Below, piece by piece: positions 17,623 to 26,255 of a stretch of 64,000 nucleotides of DNA. How positions within the stretch are numbered: the stretch's first letter is position 1; each line of letters begins with the position of its first letter. The stretch covers positions 2,316,001 through 2,380,000 of the forward strand of contig NZ_BAABBQ010000001.1 of the NCBI RefSeq assembly GCF_039538045.1. The letters run 5' to 3'. The translations under genes were made by a program, and so were the position numbers. The notes below the pieces were generated by a model. It worked only from the letters and a program-made list of their open reading frames with translations. It made no database searches and had not been told where the DNA came from. The stretch comes from Sphingomonas swuensis (GTDB lineage Bacteria; Pseudomonadota; Alphaproteobacteria; Sphingomonadales; Sphingomonadaceae).

Positions 17623-18174
17623 TTAGTCCGAAGTGGGTAGCTCGCCGGGCGCGGCGGCGACGATTCGCCTGGCAAGCTCGAAGCCGTGACCGGCGCGCAT
17701 CATCGCCGACAGCGCCTTGGCCCGCCCGTCGCGATCGGCCGCTTCCTCGGCATAGGGACCGATCCGCTTGCGCTGGGCGAAACGCAGCGCCGACTGCCAC
17801 GCCGCCGCCTCGGCCGCCTCGAGCGCGCCCGCGCGATCCTCCTCGGCGATCCCCGCCACGCTGAGCGCGTCGCGCACCCGGCGCCCGCCGAAGCCGCGCC
17901 TCGTCAGGCTCGCGCCCTTGGCCTCGGCGAAGGCGCGGTCGTCGACGAACCCCTGCTCGGTCAGCTTGGCGACCAGCGCCGGAAGGTCCGGCTCGCCCTC
18001 GCCATCCCAGCCGCGCTCGCGCAGCTTGCGCTTGAGGTAGGTCGACAGCTTGGCCCGGCTGGTGGCGAAGCGGGCGACATAATGAAGCGCCAGATCGTTC
18101 AGCGCGACCCGGTCGAGCGGCTTCGGAACCCGCCGCTGGCGCCTCTTCCGGCCGCCCTCCTCATCCCCGTCCAT
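17623..18174 (-). CDS. recX: Regulatory protein RecX
   Basis: 183 residues. RecX restrains RecA filament growth in the cytoplasm. The family's three-helix repeats are seen: LALHYVARFATSRAKLSTYLKRKL, the segment around LVAKLTEQGFVDDRAFAEA, and RRGFGGRRVRDALSVAGI. The start MDGDEEGGRKRRQ at 18174 gives a basic N-terminal tail. recA is not adjacent. The gene is divergent from the acyl-AMP ligase gene across 118 bp and ends 59 bp before the cold-shock gene on the same strand. Confidence 0.87.
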   Translation of the reverse strand: MDGDEEGGRKRRQRRVPKPLDRVALNDLALHYVARFATSRAKLSTYLKRKLRERGWDGEGEPDLPALVAKLTEQGFVDDRAFAEAKGASLTRRGFGGRRVRDALSVAGIAEEDRAGALEAAEAAAWQSALRFAQRKRIGPYAEEAADRDGRAKALSAMMRAGHGFELARRIVAAAPGELPTSD

Positions 18175-18292
18175 GCCTAGGCTCGACCCCTCACGCCTTG
18201 ATTGTGCCACAGTGTCCCGCGAACAACCATCGGAGGCAATCGCGGCTGTCTGGTGCCGCCCGGCCGTTCGAACAAGACAGCAGGAACATCGC

Positions 18293-20059
18293 GTGCTCGA
18301 CGTCATCGCCAAGGACAACAAGCTTGCGCCCCCCGGCGCCACTGCGACCTTGGACGACCTTCCCCGCCGCATCGCCGACTTCGCGACGCTCGGGGAAGCG
18401 CTCGACTTCGCCGCGACCGGCACCCGCGGCCTCAACTTCCACGATCCTCGCGGAACGCTGTCGCGTGCCTACGGCTATGCCGAGCTTCGCCGCGACTCCC
18501 TCGCCGGTGCGCGCCGCCTGATCGGCCTCGGCCTCGAGCCGGGCGACCGCGTCGCGCTCGTCGCCGAGACCGGGCCCGAGTTCGCCGCCGGCTTCTTCGC
18601 CGCCATCTACGCCGGCCTGTGGCCGGTCCCGCTGCCGCTCCCGACCAGCTTCGGCGGGCGCGAGGCCTATGTCGAGCAGCTGACCGTCATGCTGACGAGC
18701 TCGGACCCGGCACTGTTCCTCTATCCCTCCGAGCTTGCCGACTTCTGCGTCGCCGCGGGCGACCGCCGCCAGGTCCGCGCGATGAGCTGGGAAGAGCTCG
18801 CCGCCGCCCCCGTCGACGAGGCGCTCGCGCTGCCCCAGGCCAAGCCCGAGGACATCGCCTATCTCCAGTACAGCAGCGGCTCGACCCGCTTCCCCCACGG
18901 GGTCGCGGTCACCCACCATGCGCTGCTCGACAATCTCCGCGCGCATGGGCTTGGCCTCAACGTCGAGCCGACCGACCGGGTCGTCAGCTGGCTGCCCTGG
19001 TATCATGACATGGGCCTCGTCGGCTGCTTCCTCTCGCCGCTCGCCAACCAGCTCAGCGTCGACTATCTCAAGACCGAGGACTTCGCCCGCCGCCCGCTGG
19101 CCTGGCTCGACCTCGTCAGCCGCAACCCCGGCACCACCCTCTCCTATTCGCCGACCTTCGGCTACGACATCTGCGCCCGCCGCATGTCGAGCCAGCTGAA
19201 GGCGCAGGACCGCTTCGACCTGTCGCGCTGGCGGATCGCCGGCAATGGCGCGGACATGATCCGTCCCGACGTCATGCAGGCCTTCGTCGACGCCTTCGCC
19301 GGCGCCGGCTTCAAGGCCAGCGCCTTCTGCCCTTCCTACGGCCTTGCCGAGGCGACCCTGGCGGTCAGCCTGATGCCGCCGGGCGAGGGCATCCGCCTGG
19401 AACTGGTCGAGGAAAGCCAGCTTTCGGGCGCTGCCGCCGCCGATGGTCAGGACCGGCCCAAGCGCTTCCGCGCGATCGTCAACTGCGGCCGCCCGGTCGA
19501 AGGGATGGAGATCGAGATCCGCTCGGCCGACGGCGCCATCCTTCCCGACCGCGAGATCGGCAAGGTATGGGTTCGCGGCGCCTCGATCATGGAAGGCTAT
19601 TTCCGCGACAAGGAAGCGACCGACGCCTGCATGGTCGGCGGCTGGCTCGACACCGGCGACATGGGCTACCTCTCGGCGGGCTACATCTTCATCGTCGGCC
19701 GCGCCAAGGACATGATCATCATCAACGGCCGCAACCACTGGCCGCAGGACATCGAGTGGGCGGTGGAGCAGCTGCCCGGCTTCAAGTCGGGCGACATCGC
19801 CGCCTTCGCGATCACCGGACCGTCGGGCGAGGAGCAGCCCGCGGTGCTGGTCCACTGCCGGGTCTCGGACCTCGAGGAGCGCAGCCGCCTCAGGGACGAC
19901 ATCAAGGAGCGGGTCCGCGCCATCACCGGCATCTCGCCGGTGGTCGAGCTGATCGCCCCGCGCACGCTTCCCCGCACCAGCTCGGGCAAGCTGTCGCGCA
20001 CCAAGGCGCGCAATCTCTATCTCTCGGGCGAGATCGTGCCCCTCGACATCGCCGCCTGA
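18293..20059 (+). CDS. Fatty acyl-AMP ligase (FAAL-type)
   Basis: 588 residues from GTG at 18293 (AGGAA 7 nt upstream). It belongs to the ANL adenylating superfamily. The phosphate loop is YLQYSSGSTRFPHGVAVTH. The motif WLPWYHDMGLVGCFLSPLAN is characteristic of FAALs, which activate fatty acids as acyl-AMP for transfer to a carrier protein rather than to CoA. The C-terminal hinge and Lys region reads GRAKDMIIINGRNHWPQDIEW and PRTSSGKLSRTKAR. No polyketide synthase or carrier-protein gene is adjacent, so the acceptor is unknown. A winged-helix regulator gene converges on it. Confidence 0.85.
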   Translation: MLDVIAKDNKLAPPGATATLDDLPRRIADFATLGEALDFAATGTRGLNFHDPRGTLSRAYGYAELRRDSLAGARRLIGLGLEPGDRVALVAETGPEFAAGFFAAIYAGLWPVPLPLPTSFGGREAYVEQLTVMLTSSDPALFLYPSELADFCVAAGDRRQVRAMSWEELAAAPVDEALALPQAKPEDIAYLQYSSGSTRFPHGVAVTHHALLDNLRAHGLGLNVEPTDRVVSWLPWYHDMGLVGCFLSPLANQLSVDYLKTEDFARRPLAWLDLVSRNPGTTLSYSPTFGYDICARRMSSQLKAQDRFDLSRWRIAGNGADMIRPDVMQAFVDAFAGAGFKASAFCPSYGLAEATLAVSLMPPGEGIRLELVEESQLSGAAAADGQDRPKRFRAIVNCGRPVEGMEIEIRSADGAILPDREIGKVWVRGASIMEGYFRDKEATDACMVGGWLDTGDMGYLSAGYIFIVGRAKDMIIINGRNHWPQDIEWAVEQLPGFKSGDIAAFAITGPSGEEQPAVLVHCRVSDLEERSRLRDDIKERVRAITGISPVVELIAPRTLPRTSSGKLSRTKARNLYLSGEIVPLDIAA

Positions 20060-20087
20060 GCGTACGCGCCCGGCGGACGTCGGGCGC

Positions 20088-20618
20088 TCAGACGCCGATC
20101 CCGCTGATCGCGGTCCCGCCCTCGATCAGGCTGCGGAAATATTCGGTCAGCAGCCGCCGGCCCTTCTCGCTCAGCTCGACATAATTCTTGCGCCGATCGT
20201 GCGAGCTCTGGGTCCGCACCACCAGCTTCTGGCTCTCCAGATAGTCGAGCCAGCGGATCGAGGTGGTCAGCGGCGAATTGCTGAACTCGGCCAGCTTGGT
20301 CACCGACACCTGGTCGCCGCGGTCGCCGTAGATGAACAGCACCAGCAGCATGTCCCAGGCCGGTTCGCTGAACAGCGACTGCCCGAAATGCTCGATCCGC
20401 CGCTTGCGTGACTGGTAGACCGCGCGGGCGAGGGTGAGCACGTCTTCGTGGGCCGCGACCATCACCTCGGTCTCGGCCGCCTCTTCGCCGCCCTCTCCTT
20501 CCCTGCCCTTGTTCCCGGCAAGCAGCTTGGCCAGCAGGCTGTGGGCCAGCGCGGCCTCCTCCGACGAGAGAGTCACCGACTCCGTGGCGTTGCGGGGTCC
20601 AAACACATTGTCCTTCAT
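20088..20618 (-). CDS. MarR-like winged-helix transcriptional regulator
   Basis: 176 residues. The C-terminal half is a winged helix: AWDMLLVLFIYGDRGDQVSV, VTKLAEFSNSPLTTSIRWLD (recognition helix), LVVRTQSSHDRRKNYVELSE (wing) and KGRRLLTEYF. The N-terminal half carries a variable region with a Gly/Glu-rich stretch. I chose the ATG at 20618 because the in-frame sequence above it is AT-richer and lacks coding bias. It converges on the acyl-AMP ligase gene with a 28-bp gap. Whether it regulates that gene is not shown by the sequence. Confidence 0.75.
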   Translation of the reverse strand: MKDNVFGPRNATESVTLSSEEAALAHSLLAKLLAGNKGREGEGGEEAAETEVMVAAHEDVLTLARAVYQSRKRRIEHFGQSLFSEPAWDMLLVLFIYGDRGDQVSVTKLAEFSNSPLTTSIRWLDYLESQKLVVRTQSSHDRRKNYVELSEKGRRLLTEYFRSLIEGGTAISGIGV

Positions 20619-20856
20619 GACCGTCGAAGCACCTTCAATTAACCCCGCGAAGGGGGCACCAACCAGCCGGAAAACGGCGAAATGGCGTCTCGGTGCCATC
20701 CCGTAACTTCGCCGCAATCCCAACGGGTTCGATGTCCCATCTACCTTCACAGCGTTCTTGCTCAGCCCAGTCAAATCCTTGACGGGACTGTTAAATTTCA
20801 CCTTGGATGTATTAATCGGCTTGTCGCAGGGAACGCTCTCTGGGACCGTTCGTGCC
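20619..20856. other. AT-richer intergenic stretch
   Basis: No convincing gene. This is one of the AT-richest stretches of the window, with TTAAATTT and ATTAAT runs, and both strands have open frames with poor third-position G/C. It probably holds the promoters of the winged-helix regulator (minus) and of the small plus-strand frame. Confidence 0.4.
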
Positions 20857-21024
20857 ATGATGATGTATCCCTCGATCCGCAAGCCCTGGGCAGCTCCGAG
20901 CCTTACTCGCATCGTTCCCGACGCACGGCTCGTCCGGCACGTGCTCGACGCCAACGGCATCCGCGACGTGCCCCCGGGCCTCGCCCAGTTCGTCGCTCCT
21001 GTCGCATCGGACAGCGACCGCTAG
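20857..21024 (+). CDS. Possible small protein, 55 residues
   Basis: A short frame starting with three ATG codons in a row (20857, 20860, 20863). The protein is basic and has no recognised domain; it includes IVPDARLVRHVLDANGIRDV. About 80% of its third positions are G or C, unlike the region just upstream, which favours coding. No clear ribosome site is visible. It ends 47 bp before tRNA-Trp. It could also be unrelated leader sequence. Confidence 0.35.
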   Translation: MMMYPSIRKPWAAPSLTRIVPDARLVRHVLDANGIRDVPPGLAQFVAPVASDSDR

Positions 21025-21071
21025 CATTTGCTTGCATGGCGGCCCCAGTCGGGGTACCCGCGCCGCGGCCT

Positions 21072-21147
21072 AGGGGTATAGCTCAGTTGGTAGAGCATCG
21101 GTCTCCAAAACCGAGGGTCGTGGGTTCGAGTCCCCCTGCCCCTGCCA
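21072..21147 (+). tRNA. tRNA-Trp (CCA anticodon)
   Basis: 76 nt with encoded CCA. The acceptor stem AGGGGTA pairs with TGCCCCT. The D arm is GCTC...GAGC. The anticodon stem TCGGT/ACCGA closes the loop CTCCAAA, giving anticodon CCA. The T loop is TTCGAGT; one T-stem pair looks mismatched. It lies just upstream of secE-nusG, a common order in proteobacteria. Confidence 0.94.
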
Positions 21148-21305
21148 GGCCGCCGCGAGGCGCGTAGCGAAGCAGCGCGCCGACCCGCGAATGTCGGCCT
21201 GGCCAATCACGCCGCATCATTGCGCTCCGGATCGACGGCACGGAATGCACTTCCGTGACGGCCCGCTTGAAGGAACAGCGGCACCACGCTACATGCGCTC
21301 GCAAC

Positions 21306-21343
21306 CGAGGTCCGGCGGAGCCATCCGCGGACCTCGTTTTTCT
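21306..21343 (+). terminator. Intrinsic terminator between tRNA-Trp and secE
   Basis: A 9-bp stem, CGAGGTCCG / CGGACCTCG, with an inner GGA/TCC extension is followed by TTTTTCT. It ends about 20 bp before the secE start, so it either ends the tRNA transcript or acts as a leader attenuator of secE-nusG. Confidence 0.75.
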
Positions 21344-21362
21344 ATCTGTTATGAGGCAAAAG

Positions 21363-21560
21363 ATGGCCAAGACATCTCCCGGCGAGTTCATCCGCCAGGT
21401 CCGCAGCGAAGCGGGCAAGGTCGTGTGGCCGACCGGCAAGGAGACCTGGGTCACCGCGGTGATGGTGTTCATCCTCACCGGCCTCCTCGCCCTCTTCTTC
21501 TTCGCCGTGGACAGCGCGTTCGCCGCGATCGTCCGCTCCCTCCTCGGCTTGCTCGGTTAA
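21363..21560 (+). CDS. secE: Preprotein translocase subunit SecE
   Basis: 65 residues, the short single-helix SecE form of alphaproteobacteria. An amphipathic segment, FIRQVRSEAGKVVWPTGKETW, with the conserved VVWP, precedes one transmembrane helix (VMVFILTGLLALFFFAVD). It clamps SecY in the inner-membrane translocon. The ATG at 21363 gives the typical MAKTSPGEF start; an ATG 12 nt earlier is also possible. nusG follows 9 nt later. Confidence 0.93.
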   Translation: MAKTSPGEFIRQVRSEAGKVVWPTGKETWVTAVMVFILTGLLALFFFAVDSAFAAIVRSLLGLLG

Positions 21561-21569
21561 GGTCTGCCC

Positions 21570-22109
21570 ATGTCCCGCTGGTACATCATCCACGCCTACT
21601 CCGGCTTCGAGAACAAGGTCCGCGATTCGATCGTGAGCGAGGCCAAGCGCCTCGGCCTCGAGCAGCTGGTCGAGTCGGTCGAGGTCCCGACCGAGAAGAT
21701 CACCGAGATCCGCCGCGGCAAGAAGGTCACCAGCGACCGCAAGTTCTTCCCGGGCTACGTCCTCGCCAAGCTCGGCATGAACGACGACGTCTACCACCTC
21801 GTCAAGAACACCCCCAAGGTGACCGGCTTCCTCGGCCCGAACGGCAAGCCGCAGGCGATCAGCGAGGCCGAGGCCGCGCGCATCCTCAACACCAAGGAAG
21901 AGGCCGCCGCCGCGGCGCCCAAGGCCAAGGTCAGCGTCGACTATGAGATCGGCGACAGCGTCAAGGTGCTCGACGGTCCGTTCGCCAGCTTCAACGGCGT
22001 CGTCGAGGAACTCGACTTCGACCGCGGTCGGGTCAAGGTCGGCGTCTCCATCTTCGGGCGCGCCACCCCGGTCGAGCTCGAGTTCGAGCAGGTCGAACTG
22101 GTCAAGTAA
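21570..22109 (+). CDS. nusG: Transcription termination/antitermination factor NusG
   Basis: 179 residues. The NGN domain opens WYIIHAYSGFENKVRDSI and includes FFPGYVLAKLGMNDDVYHLV and TPKVTGFLG. The C-terminal KOW domain reads IGDSVKVLDGPFASFNGVVEELD. NusG binds RNA polymerase and links it to Rho and ribosomal protein S10. Here rplK is not next: about 5.2 kb of other genes follow. Confidence 0.96.
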   Translation: MSRWYIIHAYSGFENKVRDSIVSEAKRLGLEQLVESVEVPTEKITEIRRGKKVTSDRKFFPGYVLAKLGMNDDVYHLVKNTPKVTGFLGPNGKPQAISEAEAARILNTKEEAAAAAPKAKVSVDYEIGDSVKVLDGPFASFNGVVEELDFDRGRVKVGVSIFGRATPVELEFEQVELVK

Positions 22110-22126
22110 GCTTACGCAGGCGCGTT

Positions 22127-22147
22127 CTCCCGGGCCTGACCCGGGAG
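22127..22147. repeat. REP-like hairpin repeat, copy 1
   Basis: CTCCCGGG and CCCGGGAG form an 8-bp stem around loop CCTGA, in the convergent gap between nusG and msrA. Similar CCCGG(G)-C-TGA-CCCGGG units occur near 55.1 and 61.1 kb. It may also stop both transcripts, although no T run follows. Confidence 0.6.
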
Positions 22148-22155
22148 CCGCCTGC

Positions 22156-22749
22156 TCAGCCCCGCCAGAAGGCCGGGTAGCGCTTGCGCAGCGCCTCGAC
22201 CTTGGGCCGGTCGTTCACGACGATATAGCCGTGGCTCGGGTTGCGCCGCATGAAGTCCTGGTGCGACGCCTCCGCCGGATAAAAGCGTCCCTGCTCGATG
22301 CGGGTGACGATCGGCCGCTTCCACGTCCCCGATGCCGACAACCGCCCGAGGAAGCCGCGGGCCTCCGTCGCCTGCGCCGGGCTCTGCGGAAAGATCGCCG
22401 ACCGGTAGCTCGGTCCGCTGTCGGGACCCTGCCGATTGAGCTGGGTCGGGTCGTGCGCCACCGTCGCATAGATGGTCAGCAGCTGCCGGTAGCTCACCTG
22501 CCGCGGGTCGAACGTGATCCGAACCGCCTCGGCATGGCCGGTGCGCTCGCTGCTGACCCGCTCGTAGGTCGCGTCGGCGGCGCTTCCCCCGGCATAGCCC
22601 GAGACCACGTCGGTCACGCCGCGAACGTGCTCGAACACGCCCTCGAGGCCCCAGAAGCAGCCTCCGGCAAGCACCGCCGTCTCGCGCGGGGCAGCGGCGG
22701 ACGCCGGCGCGGCGAACGCCACCAGCAGTGCGGGGAGCAACTTCTTCAT
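22156..22749 (-). CDS. msrA: Exported peptide-methionine (S)-S-oxide reductase
   Basis: 197 residues. A signal peptide (MKKLLPALLVAFAAPASA) precedes the MsrA domain, so this copy should repair oxidised methionine in the periplasm. The catalytic motif GGCFWGLEGVFEHVRGV is intact, with the nucleophile Cys about residue 33. Further motifs are VVSGYAGG, YERVSSERTGHAEAVRITFD and a C-terminal SHGYIVVND. An ATG at 22755 is an alternative start. Confidence 0.92.
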   Translation of the reverse strand: MKKLLPALLVAFAAPASAAAPRETAVLAGGCFWGLEGVFEHVRGVTDVVSGYAGGSAADATYERVSSERTGHAEAVRITFDPRQVSYRQLLTIYATVAHDPTQLNRQGPDSGPSYRSAIFPQSPAQATEARGFLGRLSASGTWKRPIVTRIEQGRFYPAEASHQDFMRRNPSHGYIVVNDRPKVEALRKRYPAFWRG

Positions 22750-22823
22750 CGGCATCCTTCCAGTCGCGGGCATCGAGCGCTTCTACACCTTCCAGCATGA
22801 CTGTCGCACAACGGCGACCATGC

Positions 22824-23594
22824 CTACCCGCAGGTGTCGGCGATCAGCCGCACCGTCTCGCGCGGCTCGTCCCACAAGGGGAAGTGGCCGCTGTGCTCGA
22901 ACCAGTGGAGCCGCGCGCCCGGGAAGCGCTTGGTCGCGCGCTTGGCCTGCACCGGAAGGCACAGCCGGTCGTGCCGTCCCCAGCCGATCGCCAACCGTCC
23001 GCCGGTCCGCTCGGCCCCTTCCTGTCCGGGCCCGTAGCCGAGGTCCTTGATCAGCGAGGGCACCGTCGGCGTCACGGCCAGCGCGCGCAGTTCCTCGGCG
23101 ACGAAGCTGCCGTCGAGCGCCCACGGCCGCGCCGACAACTGCGCCAGCAGCGCCGAGCGCCCGACCTTGTTGCCCGCCAGTGTCGGAAGCGCCGGCTTCA
23201 GCCCTTTCACCAGGGCGCGCGAGGCCGACAGGGTGGTCACCACCAGCTGCCGCTCCCACCCTTCCCAGAAGCCGCCCGGATCGAGCGCGACGACGTTACC
23301 CGCCCGTCCCTGCCGCGCCAGCTCGAGCACGAGCCGAGCGCCCATCGAGCTTCCGACCATGTCGACGCCCGTCATCCCGTTGGCATCCTGCCACGCGGCG
23401 ACCGAGCGGACGAGGCCGGCGAAGGTCCCGCTGTCGCCCTCGGCGGGGGTCTGGCCGTGCCCCGGAAGGTCGATGACGACCACGCGTCGTGCCTCGGCGA
23501 GCGGCGCCAGCACCGGCTCCCAGGCGTGGCCGCTGCTGCCCAGCCCGTGCACCAGCAGCAAGGGGCGCCCGCGCCCATGATTGACCACATGCAT
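22824..23594 (-). CDS. Alpha/beta hydrolase
   Basis: 256 residues from ATG 23594, with AGGAG 7-8 nt upstream. The oxyanion-hole segment is LLLVHGLGSSGHAWEPV. The nucleophile elbow is VGSSMGARLV (Ser in GxSxG). An acid is likely in GWGRHDRLC, and the catalytic His is in FEHSGHFPLWDEP. The triad is complete. There is no signal peptide. The substrate cannot be told; the closest type is the hydrolase/esterase group related to MhpC or BioH. It is divergent from the ABC exporter. Confidence 0.82.
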   Translation of the reverse strand: MHVVNHGRGRPLLLVHGLGSSGHAWEPVLAPLAEARRVVVIDLPGHGQTPAEGDSGTFAGLVRSVAAWQDANGMTGVDMVGSSMGARLVLELARQGRAGNVVALDPGGFWEGWERQLVVTTLSASRALVKGLKPALPTLAGNKVGRSALLAQLSARPWALDGSFVAEELRALAVTPTVPSLIKDLGYGPGQEGAERTGGRLAIGWGRHDRLCLPVQAKRATKRFPGARLHWFEHSGHFPLWDEPRETVRLIADTCG

Positions 23595-23749
23595 GTTCGT
23601 CTCCTTTGAGATGAGGTAACGGTCGGCAGCCCTCGCCGGGCCCTGTTCGACGAAAGATGCGCGTGGCCCGACGAACAGCCATGCGGTGCGGCTTCGCGCT
23701 TGACCCCTGCCGCCTGGCCGCCACACTCGATCACATCAGGGGGAATAAC

Positions 23750-24676
23750 GTGGCCAGTGGACCAGCGCTCGCGCTCGAGCATGTCAGCAAGACCTTCGGC
23801 GACCTCGCCGCGGTCGACGATCTCAGCTTCGCGGTGCGCGAGGGCGAGGTCTTCGGCTTCCTCGGCGGCAACGGCGCGGGCAAGACGACCTCGCTCCGAA
23901 TGGTCCTCGACATCATCCGTCCGACCTCGGGCAGCATCTCGGTCCTCGGCCGCCCGCCAGGCCGCGAGAATGCCGTCCACCTCGGCTTCCTGCCCGAGGA
24001 GCGCGGCCTCTACCGCTCGATGAGCGCGCTCGACACCATCACCTATTTCGGCCGCCTCAAGGGCATGAGCCCAGGCGATGCCCGCACCGAGGGCCTCGCT
24101 TTGCTCGATCGCTTCGGCCTCTCGAACTTCGCCAAGTCGACCATGGACAAGCTCTCCAAGGGCATGGCGCAGAAGGTCCAGCTCGCCACCGCGGTGGTCA
24201 ACAGTCCGCGCCTCCTGATCCTCGACGAGCCCTTCTCGGGCCTCGACCCGGTCAATCAGGGCCTGCTCGAGGACGAGATCAAGCGCGCCTCGGCCAAGGG
24301 CGCGACCGTCGTCTTCTCGACCCACGTGATGCAGCATGCCGAGCGCCTGTGCGACCGCCTGCTGCTCCTCGCCAAGGGCCAGAAGCGCTTCGAGGGCACG
24401 CTCGACGAGGCCCGCGATCTCCTTCCCGCCCGCCTCACCGTCACCGCCCGCGGCGACCTCGGCGCCCTTCCCGGGGTCGCCAGCGTCGAGGCCGGCACCG
24501 AGCGCGGCGAGGGCTGGCGCGACCAGACGATATCGCTCGCCCCCGGAGTCCAGGCTGGCGACCTCCTCGAACATTGCACCGCCAACGGAGTCGCGCTCCG
24601 CCGCTTCGAGGAGCGACGCCCGAGCCTCCACGACGTCTTCCTCTACATGGTCGGCCCCCAGGAGGCGCGCGCATGA
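23750..24676 (+). CDS. ABC transporter ATP-binding protein (NatA-like)
   Basis: 308 residues from GTG 23750, with AGGGGGA 6 nt upstream. Walker A is GFLGGNGAGKTTSLRM, the signature is KLSKGMAQKVQLATA, Walker B is RLLILDEPFSGLDP, and the switch His is in VVFSTHVMQHAE. A C-terminal extension with a DVFLYMV-type end fits the sodium/drug exporter subfamily with ABC-2 permeases. Its stop overlaps the permease start (ATGA), so the two are coupled and form the full exporter as a dimer of each. Confidence 0.88.
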   Translation: MASGPALALEHVSKTFGDLAAVDDLSFAVREGEVFGFLGGNGAGKTTSLRMVLDIIRPTSGSISVLGRPPGRENAVHLGFLPEERGLYRSMSALDTITYFGRLKGMSPGDARTEGLALLDRFGLSNFAKSTMDKLSKGMAQKVQLATAVVNSPRLLILDEPFSGLDPVNQGLLEDEIKRASAKGATVVFSTHVMQHAERLCDRLLLLAKGQKRFEGTLDEARDLLPARLTVTARGDLGALPGVASVEAGTERGEGWRDQTISLAPGVQAGDLLEHCTANGVALRRFEERRPSLHDVFLYMVGPQEARA

Positions 24677-26160
24677 ACAACATCCTGCTCGTCGCGATCC
24701 GCGAATATCGCCAGATCACCCGCATGCGCAGCTTCTGGCTGACGCTCCTGATCCTCCCCCTCGCCTTCGCCATCGCCCCGCTCGCCCAGCGCTTCATGGA
24801 CAAGGACGAGGCCGACCGGATCATGGTCCTCGACCAGGGTGACGGAAGCAACGCCGCGGCCATCACCGCCCGGCTCGATCTCGAGCATCAGCGCCGCGGA
24901 CTGATCGAGCTCAGCCGCTACGTGCAGCGGCACAAGCTCGCCACCGCTCCCGGCGCGCTCTGGTCGCAGCACGACCGCTGGTTCAGCGACGAGGAAGTCA
25001 CCCGTTTCGGCGCCGCCGGCGGGGTCGAGGCCGCTCTCCGCCAGATCACCCCGCTCGTCCCCGAGGGCGTTCCCGACTTCGACGAGCCCGAGCCTTATTA
25101 CGAACTGGTCCCCGTCCCGGCAGAGCTTCGCCAGGCGACCCCGGCGACGATCGACGCCCGGGTCGAGGGGCTGCTCCGGCCAGACGACAAGGACGCCAGG
25201 CGGCTGGACTATCTGCTGCTCGTCCCCGCCGACTTCGCCCGCACCGGCGCGGTCCGGATGTGGACCGGCGGCCGTCCCAACACCGGCTTCGTCACCACCG
25301 TCCAGGAGGTGCTCACCCGCTCGCTCCGCCAGCGCCTGCTGACCGACCGCGGGGTCGCCCCCGACGTTGCCACCGCCGCCGCCACCATCACACCGGCGCT
25401 GTCGCTGGTCCAGCCGCCTCCCGGCGGTGGCGCCAAGGAAGCGCTGCTGGTCCGCTCGATCCTCCCGCTCGCCGCCTCCTACCTGCTGATGATGGCACTG
25501 ATGCTGTCGGGCAGCTGGATGCTCCAGGGCACGATCGAGGAACGCTCGAACAAACTCCTCGAGACCGTGCTCGCCGCGGTCAGCCCCGAGGAGCTGATGT
25601 ACGGCAAGCTGTTCGGCACCGTCGCGGTCGGGCTGACCATGATCGCGGTGTGGATCGGCTGCGGCCTCGTCGCCGCTTATGCGACGCAGGGCGCGATCGC
25701 CGACATGATCCGCCCGGCGCTCGACCCGCTGACCTCGCCCGGCACGATCGCCGCGATGATCTTCTTCTTCGTCGTCGGCTACATCGCCATCTCGGTGCTG
25801 TTCCTCGCGGTCGGCGCGATTAGCGACAGCATGAACGACGCGCAGGGCTATCTGATGCCGATCATCCTCGTCATCCTGCTGCCGATCACCATCCTCATCC
25901 AGGGCATCCTCTCGGGCGGCCAGGGGGTCGGAATCACCGTCCTCACCTGGGTTCCGATCTGGACTCCGTTCGCGGTGCTCGCCCGACTGGGCATGGGCAT
26001 CCCGGCCTGGGAGGTAATCGGCTCAGGGCTGCTCCTGCTCGCCTTCGTCGCGCTCGAGCTGGTTCTGCTCGGCCGCCTGTTCCGCGCCAGCCTGCTCGCC
26101 CAGGGCCAGAAGCCCAGCCTCGCCGAACTGGTCGCCCGGATGCGCCGGCAGGAGGCTTGA
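24673..26160 (+). CDS. ABC-2 type exporter permease (NatB-like)
   Basis: 495 residues. A first helix (SFWLTLLILPLAFAIAP) is followed by a large periplasmic part of about 250 residues and then five or six C-terminal helices. The amphipathic segment GTIEERSNKLLETVLAAVSPEELMYGK is a hallmark of ABC-2 permeases of the NatB/YhaP group. Transported substrate is unknown. The start overlaps the ATPase gene by ATGA. Confidence 0.87.
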   Translation: MNNILLVAIREYRQITRMRSFWLTLLILPLAFAIAPLAQRFMDKDEADRIMVLDQGDGSNAAAITARLDLEHQRRGLIELSRYVQRHKLATAPGALWSQHDRWFSDEEVTRFGAAGGVEAALRQITPLVPEGVPDFDEPEPYYELVPVPAELRQATPATIDARVEGLLRPDDKDARRLDYLLLVPADFARTGAVRMWTGGRPNTGFVTTVQEVLTRSLRQRLLTDRGVAPDVATAAATITPALSLVQPPPGGGAKEALLVRSILPLAASYLLMMALMLSGSWMLQGTIEERSNKLLETVLAAVSPEELMYGKLFGTVAVGLTMIAVWIGCGLVAAYATQGAIADMIRPALDPLTSPGTIAAMIFFFVVGYIAISVLFLAVGAISDSMNDAQGYLMPIILVILLPITILIQGILSGGQGVGITVLTWVPIWTPFAVLARLGMGIPAWEVIGSGLLLLAFVALELVLLGRLFRASLLAQGQKPSLAELVARMRRQEA

Positions 26161-26255
26161 CCTCGGAAGCGCCGGCTCTCCCGGCCGACCTGGCCGCAGA
26201 AGCCCGCGGAAGCTGTCGATGGCGGCGACCTGTACCGCCATCCGGTAGCAGCGGC

